Shown: in pieces, positions 30,106 to 37,671 of the stretch
How positions within the stretch are numbered: position 1 is the first letter of the stretch
How the letters are laid out: each line of letters starts with the position of its first letter
Source of the DNA: Desulfococcus multivorans
Lineage (GTDB): Bacteria > Desulfobacterota > Desulfobacteria > Desulfobacterales > Desulfococcaceae
NCBI RefSeq assembly: GCF_001854245.1
Contig: NZ_CP015381.1
Span: 1,484,001 to 1,548,000, forward strand
DNA: 64,000 nucleotides
Direction: 5' to 3'
Made by a program: the position numbers and the translations under genes
The notes under the pieces: model-generated
Told to the model about the DNA's origin: nothing
The model's database searches: none
Seen by the model: only the letters and a program-made list of their open reading frames with translations

Positions 30106-31193
30106 CAATTTTTGAGCTTTCCTGTAGTGCCGACGCAATTGATCGACACTGTTTTCGTCCGGAGATGACTGCCGCCGTCTTTCGTCTGCGGAGATGATGG
30201 TTTTAACCGCTCTTTCTCGAGGCGATGCCGGATAGCGGTGGATTCCCCGGCCATCAGCGTTCGGCGAAACCCTTCGGAGAGGCTGATTTTGGGCGCCCAT
30301 CCGGTGTCGGCGTTCAATGGGCCGTTGTCGGCTATCCAGTCGAGGTGATACATCTCTCTGACCTTTCCCGGCGTCAGCATCGGCGCTCGTTTCAGAATAC
30401 GAGATCCCGCAAGATTGAGAACCGCAGCCAGCATCAGGACGGGACTCGGGATCCTGAAACGGCGAATGGGCTGAACAGCAACGGTTTCCACGACATCGAC
30501 AATCTCCGGCCAGGAATAACCGCCCGTTCGGCCGTCGTGCAACTCATAGGCACGGTGGACGGCTGTTTTCCGCTCCAGAAGTCGGATCAGGGCGTCGGCC
30601 AGATCCGAGACGTAAAGCAGCGAGAGTCGCCTGTCGGCATATCCCATGACAGGGGCAATGCCCCGTTGCATCCATTCCAGAAGGGGGCGGATCTCACGGT
30701 CTCCAGGGCCGTAGACCGCCGGCGGCCGAACCACCGCCCACGGCATGCCGCCTGACAGAGTTGCCAGAATCGTCTCCCCTTTGCGTTTGCTTGCGGCGTA
30801 ATCCGAAAGGCCGGGTTCCCGTGCGGCAAGTGAGGAAACCAGCAAAAAGCGGGGTTGCGGATGTTGCTGGGCCGCCAAATGGACCAGTCGTGCCACGCCG
30901 TCTGCATTGACACGATCAAAATCGGCCGAAGTTCTTCCTCGAACGACGCCGGCGCAATGGATCACCGCCTCGACGCCGTCGACCAGCCGCCGGAGACTTT
31001 CCGCGTCTTCCAGATCGCCCGTTACCCAATCCACTGAAATACCATCGGTTGATTTATGGATCGACCGGGGTCGGATCAGGGCCCGGACACGCCACCCCTG
31101 GGCCGAAAGGCGTCGCGCTACGGCACCGCCGATAAAACCGGTCGCACCTGTGACGGCGATAGGTCGGGATGGGGATCTCAAAGCAACCCCCAT
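30105..31193 (-). CDS. cerR: NAD-dependent epimerase/dehydratase-type reductase (CerR-like)
   Basis: 362-residue extended short-chain dehydrogenase. The nucleotide-binding loop is ITVTG-like: AVTGATGFIGGAVARRL near residue 14. The catalytic pattern is SDYAASKRKGE (Tyr and Lys, YxxxK). Similar proteins in the Caulobacter ceramide cluster reduce 3-oxo-ceramide, and this is the proposed role here by position between the acyl-AMP ligase (24-nt gap) and ACP (TGATG overlap). The C-terminal ~50 residues are basic and unlike the core family. A sugar epimerase is the alternative, but no sugar pathway neighbours support it. Confidence 0.75.
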   Translation of the reverse strand: MGVALRSPSRPIAVTGATGFIGGAVARRLSAQGWRVRALIRPRSIHKSTDGISVDWVTGDLEDAESLRRLVDGVEAVIHCAGVVRGRTSADFDRVNADGVARLVHLAAQQHPQPRFLLVSSLAAREPGLSDYAASKRKGETILATLSGGMPWAVVRPPAVYGPGDREIRPLLEWMQRGIAPVMGYADRRLSLLYVSDLADALIRLLERKTAVHRAYELHDGRTGGYSWPEIVDVVETVAVQPIRRFRIPSPVLMLAAVLNLAGSRILKRAPMLTPGKVREMYHLDWIADNGPLNADTGWAPKISLSEGFRRTLMAGESTAIRHRLEKERLKPSSPQTKDGGSHLRTKTVSINCVGTTGKLKN

Positions 31194-31217
31194 TCCGCCG
31201 CTACGTCGGCAGTCCTG

Positions 31218-32993
31218 CTAAACAGCCTGTCGTTGTCCGGGAGCGGCAGCGGCATGAGTGTTGCCTATGGACGACGATTGGGCGGCGATCTGTTCCAGGT
31301 AAACCTTTCGGGTGCCGTGACGGGACGGTTTTCCGGATGTCGTGCGGATCAGGGTGTTCCGAGGCACCAGTTCGATAACGCAGGCGATGCCCAACTCTTC
31401 ACGGATGATTCGATTCAAGCGTTCGGTCAGTTCCTGACGCCGGGCAGGGTCGGATTCCCGGCACTGAATCATCACGACGGCTTTTTCCTCGCCGGTCGCA
31501 GAGAGGCACGAGAAGGCCGAGGCGTCTCCCGTGCGGATTTCCGGCTGGCTCTCGGCCAGGTATTCGATATCCTGAGGCCAGATATTGCGGCCGTTGACAA
31601 TGATCAGATCTTTTGCGCGTCCCGTGATAAAGACGTCCTGTCCGACGCGGTAAGCAAGATCCCCCGTATTGAGCCACCCCTCGGGAGAGAGGACGTCGCG
31701 GGTGGCCTTGAGATCGCCGAAATAGCCCGACATGACGCTCGACCCCCGAACGTGCAGAACACCGCATCGCCGTTCGGGGAGCACCCGACCCGACGCATCC
31801 CGTATCTCGACTTCGTAGCCGGGAAGGGGGGCGCCGCAATTGACGAATGTGTTTGTCCGCACCGTTTTGTCGTCGGGCGGTGCCGGTGCGGCCTCCCGGC
31901 TTTTCGCAAGAAGATCGGCATTGACGTGATCCTGCCGGACCCCGGCGCCCAAGGCGCCGAAACAGACCGCAAGCGAGCATTCGGCCATACCGTAACAGGG
32001 TAGGAAGGCGCGGGGATCGAATCCGCTGGGTCTGAGTCGGTCGGCAAAACGGGTGAGTGACGCCGTTCGGATCAGTTCGGCGCCGACCCCGGCCACACGC
32101 CACGAGGCCAGGTTGTAGCCGCTTGCGTCGTCGTCCCGAAGACGCCGGGCGACCAGATCGTAACCGAACGGGGGACTGAAGGATATCGTCGCCCGGTTTT
32201 CGGACATGAGTTTGAGCCACAGGCGGGGCCGCATCGCGAAATCACGGGTGTTCAGGAAATCGACGGAAATCTGGCCGGCCATAGGCGCCAGCAACAGGCC
32301 CACCAGACCCATGTCGTGGAAATAGGGAAGCCACGATACGGCACGGTCTTCGGATCGGATCCTGATGCCGTACTTGAGAATGATCCGGAGGTTGTTCAGA
32401 ACCGTCTTCTGGGTGATCATCACCCCTCGGGGAAAACGCGTGCTGCCTGATGTATACTGCAGATACGCCAGTTCGTCCGGTCGCGAGGGCGTCGGATCGA
32501 GGCCCGATGCCGGAAGATCGTCGAAATCTCCGGGACTTCCGAAAAAGCGGATCTTTGATCGGGCGGCGGCCTCGGTCAAAAAGGGCATAAAATCGTCCGT
32601 GGCAACGGCGAACTCAGCCCGGCAGATCGACAGCAGCCGTTCGATCTGCCCCACGTAGGCGCTGCGGCCGTTCAACTGAATCTGGGCCGGCAGGGGAACC
32701 GGTGTCAGACCGGCATATTGACAGGCGAAGAAAAAGCGCACAACGTCCGGATGGGTATCCGCCACTATTGCAACACGCGCGCCTCGGGCCGCCCCCAGGG
32801 CGGTGAGCCGCCGAGCCAGGATACGCGAAGCCTCACGCAGGTCTGCATAGGTCAGCACCGATGACAGGCTGCCCCTTCCCGTAAAGAAGTTAAATCCGGT
32901 AGTTCCACTGGCAGCATAATCCAAGGCGTCCGTCAGTGTTGAAAAATCACCGCTTCGCAATGGTATGGTATTTTCTGTTGGCGTTGCCTCCAT
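31218..32993 (-). CDS. Fatty acyl-AMP ligase (acyl-ACP synthetase type)
   Basis: 591 residues, the typical FAAL size. The ATP-binding loop reads YTSGSTRFPRGV, close to the usual TSGSTGxPKG. Other adenylation motifs are LPCYGMAECSLAV and LNTGDLAYRVGQDVFITGRAKDLIIVNGRNIWPQDIE (two parts of the C-terminal hinge region). FAALs make acyl-AMP and load it on an ACP rather than CoA, which fits the private ACP two genes downstream. The ATG at 32993 has GGGGAGAG upstream; an ATG at 33056 in the same frame lacks one. Confidence 0.85.
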   Translation of the reverse strand: MEATPTENTIPLRSGDFSTLTDALDYAASGTTGFNFFTGRGSLSSVLTYADLREASRILARRLTALGAARGARVAIVADTHPDVVRFFFACQYAGLTPVPLPAQIQLNGRSAYVGQIERLLSICRAEFAVATDDFMPFLTEAAARSKIRFFGSPGDFDDLPASGLDPTPSRPDELAYLQYTSGSTRFPRGVMITQKTVLNNLRIILKYGIRIRSEDRAVSWLPYFHDMGLVGLLLAPMAGQISVDFLNTRDFAMRPRLWLKLMSENRATISFSPPFGYDLVARRLRDDDASGYNLASWRVAGVGAELIRTASLTRFADRLRPSGFDPRAFLPCYGMAECSLAVCFGALGAGVRQDHVNADLLAKSREAAPAPPDDKTVRTNTFVNCGAPLPGYEVEIRDASGRVLPERRCGVLHVRGSSVMSGYFGDLKATRDVLSPEGWLNTGDLAYRVGQDVFITGRAKDLIIVNGRNIWPQDIEYLAESQPEIRTGDASAFSCLSATGEEKAVVMIQCRESDPARRQELTERLNRIIREELGIACVIELVPRNTLIRTTSGKPSRHGTRKVYLEQIAAQSSSIGNTHAAAAPGQRQAV

Positions 32994-33197
32994 AGCGCTT
33001 ATCGTCTCTCCCCAAAAATAGGTTCTGATTTCGGACGTCCGCTCCGTTCTTTTCATTCTCAATTACAGAGATGCCTGGATCCAATGATGAACTCGCCGGC
33101 CGGTCGTGTCGCGGTAAAGTAGGTGGAACGGCCGAAGTTGTGGTGACGGATCACGATTCCGAACGCCTTGCAACAACCAAGTTCATATAAACTTTTT

Positions 33198-33226
33198 TTT
33201 CTAACCAAAAATCAACATATTGTCAA
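33198..33226 (-). promoter_or_regulatory. Candidate promoter for the FAAL-cerR-acp-spt operon
   Basis: Minus strand: TTGACA at 33226-33221, 17-bp spacer, TAGAAA at 33203-33198. The -35 is made by the flank directly next to a MITE copy. It lies about 205 bp upstream of the preferred FAAL start. Confidence 0.35.
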
Positions 33227-33228
33227 AC

Positions 33229-33291
33229 CTCAACTTTCGACTGTCTTGATGGTTACCGGAAAGATACGGCCTATGACAGTCGAAAGTTGAG
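33229..33291 (+). mobile_element. MITE copy A
   Basis: 63 bp with perfect 17-bp inverted ends, CTCAACTTTCGACTGTC. The arms differ from the family norm (ACTGTC for ACTTTC) but do so on both sides, so pairing is kept. The flanks GTCAAAC and ATAAAAC match at five of seven positions, a decayed target duplication. Same orientation as copies D, E and F. Confidence 0.8.
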
Positions 33292-33419
33292 ATAAAACGA
33301 ACTGTCCGTTGAAACAAAGCCAGATCGAACGTTCATATCTCGATTGATTAAATTTTAATGACAGTTCGTGAACACTCTAATACCAAAACAACTGTGAATC
33401 AAGGTGCTCGATGGAACGC

Positions 33420-34286
33420 CTATGGAGAAGGGGGATCGTCTGGGTGCCGCCCCGCTTCCATGTTGCGGGATACGATCGATTCGGCAATCCGCCAGTCCGA
33501 AACGGAATCAACGTCAATGGCGGCCTCGGGGTAAGGCATGACGACGGCACCCACTTTGAGGCCCATGACGCGGGATGCACGGCCCAGCGCTTCCGACAGC
33601 GTCAGGCGAGCGGTCAGGTATCGGAGCGTCGATATCCAGCCGAAGGCGTTGACGACCCTGAACGGGTTTTTACGAAGATTTTCCACACGTCGCCAGAAAT
33701 CGGCTGCGTTTCGTCCCCCGGGCGTCAAAAAGGCAAAGAGATTGCAGGAGCAGTATGCTGTTCCACCCAGCCGATAAGCGGTTCTTCGCGTTTCCGGATA
33801 GGCGGCGGTCACGTCGTCGCGCCTGGCCAACGCGGCCACGATGTCGCATCCGGTCCTTTGGGCTTCGGCACAGAAGTGGTCCACGATGAAAGCTTTCAGC
33901 AGGGCGTGGTCCGCAGTTGTCAAAAGGACGGGGGTGCCGGGGGACAGGGACTGCATGGCGTGGCATGCGCTCGTACTCGGTGTTGCCTTGTTTCCGATCC
34001 ATCGAATCCGACCCGATGCGATGCGGGCGGCGAGCTCGGAATTCCCGTCGACAATGTCCCGCCCAGGGCCGCAGAGAATCTGATTTCCGATGCTCTCGGC
34101 GGCCGACAGCGCATCGAGAACCCTGAGGACCATAGGCCTTTCGCCGACCGTGGCCAGGGCTTTGCAGGGGACGCCGGCTGCCGCTGCCACCGGATTGTCC
34201 GACTCCCTGTCCGCAGCCAGAACAATCGCCGTAAAAAGTGTCGGGGAAAGGTCCTCGGACCTACATTCCCTGCAGTTTTTTTTCAT
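33420..34286 (-). CDS. MobA-like nucleotidyltransferase
   Basis: About 288 residues of the NTP-transferase fold. The opening is TAIVLAADRESDNPVAAAAGVPCKAL, a loose version of the GxGxR...K nucleotide-binding loop with the basic residue altered to DRESD; TTADHALL carries the metal-binding Asp. Such enzymes activate a phosphorylated alcohol or sugar with NTP. The ATG at 34286 overlaps the upstream ceramide-synthase-like gene by 26 nt and has no good ribosome-binding site, so the start is tentative. It probably supplies an activated headgroup for the neighbouring CDP-alcohol transferases; the loose loop makes activity uncertain. Confidence 0.7.
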   Translation of the reverse strand: MKKNCRECRSEDLSPTLFTAIVLAADRESDNPVAAAAGVPCKALATVGERPMVLRVLDALSAAESIGNQILCGPGRDIVDGNSELAARIASGRIRWIGNKATPSTSACHAMQSLSPGTPVLLTTADHALLKAFIVDHFCAEAQRTGCDIVAALARRDDVTAAYPETRRTAYRLGGTAYCSCNLFAFLTPGGRNAADFWRRVENLRKNPFRVVNAFGWISTLRYLTARLTLSEALGRASRVMGLKVGAVVMPYPEAAIDVDSVSDWRIAESIVSRNMEAGRHPDDPPSP

Positions 34287-35457
34287 AGATGCGATAGGTT
34301 TTATAGGGTGTTCCGCCAATGTTTTCGATAATACTCCGCATGCCGATGTTATCGTCGAGGATCCATGAGAGTTCGACCGTTTTGATGTCTTGGTCGAGGG
34401 CGGTCTTCTGGAGTTCTCCGATGAGCCGGTAGGCTGTCGCAGCCCCCAATAAGGTCCCTTGATAGCGTCGAACCACACCCATAAGGGGGATTCTCGCTGT
34501 TTTGGGATGACGTATCCTCAGACGCCACAGCAACTTTAACCAGCCGAAGGGTAGCAGCCGTCCGTCGAGATCGCGGATGGCCTCGTTCAGGTTGGGCAGC
34601 AGCACCATGAAGCCCGAGGGGGTTCCATCCACCTCGGCAATGCGGATGGAACGCGCTTCCACGAGCAGCTTCAGGACCTTTCCAAGGTGTTCGAATTCAC
34701 GTGGCGTAAACGGGACAAACCCCCAGTTGAGTGACCAGGCATCATTGAAAATACGCCGGATGATCTCCAGATCCTCGTTGAACGACGCGCTGCGAATCAT
34801 CCGGGTATGAATTCGTTTTCGGGTCCTGTGGATCATCGTCTCCATGGCGCGGGAATGCCTGAAATCGGCGCCGATAATATAGGCGAGAAGATCCTTGACG
34901 GCTCGGTACCCGCATTGTTCGATACGATGCCCGACATAGCGGCTGTCATGTCCCATCATCGCCATCGGCGGTGCATGGAAACCCGCCACCAGGGTGCCGC
35001 ATTCCTGGTTGACGGAGAGATTGAAAGGCCCTCGGACGTGAGTCATCCCCCGGGACTGCAGCCAGCCTTCGGCGGTATTCAGAAGGGCCTGGAAGGTTTC
35101 GAGGTTGTCTTCGGCCGCCGGCAGTCCGAAAAATCCGGTCCGATCGCCGTGGTGGTCGAGATGAAGCCTGTCGATCTGGGCGCTGATGCGTCCCACCGGT
35201 CGACCCCGCCGACACGCGAGCCAGAACCTGGCCTCGGCATGCTCGAAATATGGGTTTTCAGGGGAGAGAAGCATGTGCTGTTCAAACCGCAACGGCGGCA
35301 CCCAGAAGGGATCGGTGTGGTAGATCGACCATGGCAAACCCAGGAATGCGCGCCGTCCTTGTCGACTATCCACCGCCAGGATATCGGGAGCCCCGGAGAC
35401 CCCGTGACATTTGTCATAAGGCGTTTGTCCGTCAAGGGGGGGATGCTGGATGCGCAT
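34261..35457 (-). CDS. bcerS: GNAT-like N-acyltransferase, bacterial ceramide synthase (YghO) type
   Basis: 398 residues. It belongs to the YghO-like GNAT family that includes the Caulobacter ceramide synthase, recognised by the central signature RGPFNLSVNQECGTLVAGF, then PPMAMMGHDSRYV, and the conserved opening IYHTDPFWVPPLRFEQHMLL. The C-terminal half carries a second GNAT-like unit (GVVRRYQGTLLGAATAYRLI) that would bind acyl-CoA. It would N-acylate the long-chain base made by the SPT-like enzyme. The ATG at 35457 lacks a clear ribosome-binding site and a TTG three codons upstream is possible. Followed, with 26-nt overlap, by the nucleotidyltransferase. Confidence 0.75.
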   Translation of the reverse strand: MRIQHPPLDGQTPYDKCHGVSGAPDILAVDSRQGRRAFLGLPWSIYHTDPFWVPPLRFEQHMLLSPENPYFEHAEARFWLACRRGRPVGRISAQIDRLHLDHHGDRTGFFGLPAAEDNLETFQALLNTAEGWLQSRGMTHVRGPFNLSVNQECGTLVAGFHAPPMAMMGHDSRYVGHRIEQCGYRAVKDLLAYIIGADFRHSRAMETMIHRTRKRIHTRMIRSASFNEDLEIIRRIFNDAWSLNWGFVPFTPREFEHLGKVLKLLVEARSIRIAEVDGTPSGFMVLLPNLNEAIRDLDGRLLPFGWLKLLWRLRIRHPKTARIPLMGVVRRYQGTLLGAATAYRLIGELQKTALDQDIKTVELSWILDDNIGMRSIIENIGGTPYKTYRIYEKKLQGM

Positions 35458-35570
35458 GGTATTCAACCGACTGATTCAGGTTTTTGGATCGTTACATCGG
35501 GGTGCGAAGGGCGCTGCTATGATTCATTCCGTCTGTCCGAATCACGGCCGCAAACCCGACATGATATTCA

Positions 35571-35666
35571 CTCAACGTTCGACTTTCATAAGCTGGTGCC
35601 GGGAGGATACGGCCCGCGCCCCGCGCGGTTTCGTTCCGGTCACCATCATGAAAGTCGACAGTTGAA
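35571..35666 (-). mobile_element. MITE copy B (longest copy)
   Basis: 96 bp, in the opposite orientation to copies A, D, E and F. Ends CTCAACGTTCGACTTTCAT and its near-complement at the other side differ at two adjacent positions. A perfect 7-bp direct repeat ATATTCA flanks it (35564-35570 and 35667-35673). A GC-rich internal insertion makes it the longest. Confidence 0.85.
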
Positions 35667-35808
35667 ATATTCATATGCTTGTGACCGGATGACGATGAAC
35701 GGGTAGGCGTTATCAGCTGAAGAGACCGAATTTACAGGGCCTTCATATCGGAGATGTACGCCGGGGTCAATATAAAAAAATGCTTTTTGCGTTTTGTTAT
35801 GATGATAA

Positions 35809-35884
35809 CTCAACGTTCGACTTTCATAGGCCGTATCCTCCTGGCACCTCTTTCCGGTCATCGTCATGAAAGTCGACAGTTGAA
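35809..35884 (-). mobile_element. MITE copy C
   Basis: 76 bp, same orientation and the same arm mismatch (GT against TG) as copy B. Flanked by the repeat ATGATAA (35802-35808 and 35884-35890, sharing one base with the end). It retains the full central segment without the GC-rich insertion of copy B. Confidence 0.85.
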
Positions 35885-36320
35885 TGATAATCGGAAGGCG
35901 GTGTCGTCAGGGAAGAGCCTCCTGACCCCGGAGGTGGAGAAAAAACAATTGATCGGGACTCTGGAGAAGGTGCTCAATATTATGTTGATTGAATATCAAT
36001 GGGTTGGAAGCTGTTTCGGTTTTGGAAAATGGAATGAAAATTGTAAGTGTCGACAACAATGGCAACAAAAAAGCTTTTATTCAAATTTTATTTGGTATAT
36101 CACGTTGCTGCCGAAACATCGTATTGCGAATCAATGGTGATTTCGATTGAACCATGATGCTTCGGGATGCCGGGCGCATGCCGGCACGGTTGACGGAGCG
36201 GTGAACGAGCCGCGCGTCTTCCCTGCAAGGGGCCCGGCCGTCTCCCGCTGTCATCATCCCTGCGGTTCCGGTCGTTCATACCCGGTGCCGATTACAATGT
36301 AAGGAAGAAAATTCGACTTC

Positions 36321-37100
36321 ATGAAAGCGATCATTCTAAGCGCAGGACAAGGGAAACGCCTGCTGCCGCTGACAACCGATCTTCCCAAATGTCTGCTGTC
36401 GGTTCGGGGAAAAACGTTGATCGAGTGGCAGATTCATGAATTGCAGAAATGCGGGGTCCGGAGGATCCGGGTCGTAACGGGATATTGTGCGGAGCTTGTG
36501 GATCAACTGCTCCGTGAGCGGTATGCCTCGGAGGAGATCTCCACCATATACAACGATGCCTACGCCACCACGGACAACCTCGTCAGTTGCTGGACGGCAT
36601 GTGGGGAGATGAACGAAGATTTCATCATCCTGAACGGTGATACGATTTTCGAGGCCGCCGTGCTGAACCGACTGCTCGAATCGCCGGACCGTCCGGTAAC
36701 CGTGGCCGTGAACCACAAAGGCGTCTATGACGCCGATGACATGAAGGTGATGCTCGAGGGTGAACGGTTGGTCAGAATTGGAAAAGATCTTCAGCGTGAA
36801 AAGGTTCATGCGGAATCCATCGGCATGATTTTGTTCCGGGGAAAGGGCCCCGCGCTTTTCCGGAGATCCCTCCAAAAGGCCTTTGAAGAACCGTCCGCCG
36901 GAAAAAAATGGTACCTGTCCGTCATCGATGAAATGGCCCGGCAGATGCCGGTATGGACATGTGCCGTCAATGGGTTGCAGTGGTGCGAGGTCGATTATCG
37001 GGCGGATATCGAACATGCGGTCCGCGTTGTTGGCGCCTGCGGCGATCACGATGATGCATCCGGCGCTGTTTGCCGGCTTGTCAAGGCAGTCCCGTTTTAA
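36321..37100 (+). CDS. LicC-like nucleotidyltransferase (phospho-alcohol cytidylyltransferase type)
   Basis: 259 residues. Opens IILSAGQGKRLLPLT, the GxGxRL nucleotide loop, with the conserved Lys in PKCLLSV. Metal-binding acid is in FIILNGDTIFE, and ACGEMNED-to-EVDYRADIE has the final metal-binding Asp. Closest type is the small enzyme that activates phosphocholine, but sugar-phosphate nucleotidyltransferases share these motifs. It diverges from the ceramide-synthase-like gene, with about 860 bp between. It is a candidate supplier of a CDP-alcohol for the two phosphatidyltransferases; the substrate is not decidable here. Confidence 0.8.
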   Translation: MKAIILSAGQGKRLLPLTTDLPKCLLSVRGKTLIEWQIHELQKCGVRRIRVVTGYCAELVDQLLRERYASEEISTIYNDAYATTDNLVSCWTACGEMNEDFIILNGDTIFEAAVLNRLLESPDRPVTVAVNHKGVYDADDMKVMLEGERLVRIGKDLQREKVHAESIGMILFRGKGPALFRRSLQKAFEEPSAGKKWYLSVIDEMARQMPVWTCAVNGLQWCEVDYRADIEHAVRVVGACGDHDDASGAVCRLVKAVPF

Positions 37101-37334
37101 TGCCCATGGTCTCGATGCCGTCCCTGGGGACCGGCCTCTGGAAGAGTCCTTTCCCGAACCTGCCTTAAGGGCGAGCGGTGATATGCCCGGGACCTGTCGT
37201 TTTGCAGTGCTTGGGGTGAATGACGGCGCCCGGGTTCGATTTCGGGAAGGCAATGAACCGGCATGGCGTACAAGCGGTTTTATGAAGCGACGTTCACCGC
37301 ATGCAGGTATCGACACCATAGGCTGCAATACCAT

Positions 37335-37640
37335 ATGGATCTGATATTTTTTCCGGATTTTTTTATTATCGGGGCGCCCAGGTGCGGCACGACATCTTTG
37401 AGCCGTTATCTTTCAAAGCACCCGGACATCTGTTTCTCCCGGCCGAAAGAGCCCCACTATTTTTCGACGGTTTCTCAGCCTCTCACGACATCCCATCTTC
37501 AACGCCACTACCTGGAGCGGTTCTTTTCCCACCATCACGCGGGTAACGCCGCCGTGGGGGAAGTTTTATGAGAAACCTTTGCCGATGACACGGCACGCCT
37601 CGGAAGGCTCATCGGGCGCGATCTGAGTCATTGGCGATAG
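37335..37640 (+). pseudogene. Sulfotransferase pseudogene with internal deletion
   Basis: The first ~80 codons encode a normal sulfotransferase N-terminus, with the PAPS-binding loop FFIIGAPRCGTTSLSRYLSK and KEPHYFS. The frame then hits TGA at 37569-37571. Directly after the stop, in the same frame, 22 codons read ETFADDTARLGRLIGRDLSH followed by WR and a TAG, which look like the C-terminal tail of such enzymes. So roughly 150-200 middle codons are missing. An active enzyme is ruled out. Confidence 0.75.
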
Positions 37641-37671
37641 ACGATTTTTTTTGAACTTCGGAGAAAAAAAT

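Larger units (their letters stand above)
32994..33419. other. Intergenic region holding a MITE copy and the likely operon promoter
   Basis: About 425 bp between the acyl-AMP ligase and the upstream nucleotidyltransferase on the same strand. It holds one mobile-element copy (33229-33291) and a candidate minus-strand promoter. A separate 10-bp inverted repeat, ACGAACTGTC at 33297-33306 and its complement at 33360-33369, brackets the far side. The stretch is markedly AT-rich. Confidence 0.6.
35458..36320. other. Long non-coding region with two MITE copies
   Basis: About 860 bp between divergent genes. It carries two inverted MITE copies (35571-35666 and 35809-35884). A plus-strand open frame at 35754-36140 runs through one copy and has no recognisable protein signature, so it is not called. 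The middle is AT-rich (35760-36110). No convincing promoter was found for the minus-strand ceramide-synthase gene. Confidence 0.6.

Noticed and set aside
33297-33369. 10-bp inverted repeat next to MITE copy A as a separate mobile element
   Set aside because: No direct repeats, no second copy in the window; too little to call.
35754-36140. 128-codon open frame on the plus strand in the MITE-rich gap
   Set aside because: It runs through MITE copy C, has no ribosome-binding site or recognisable domain, and its composition is that of AT-rich intergenic DNA.
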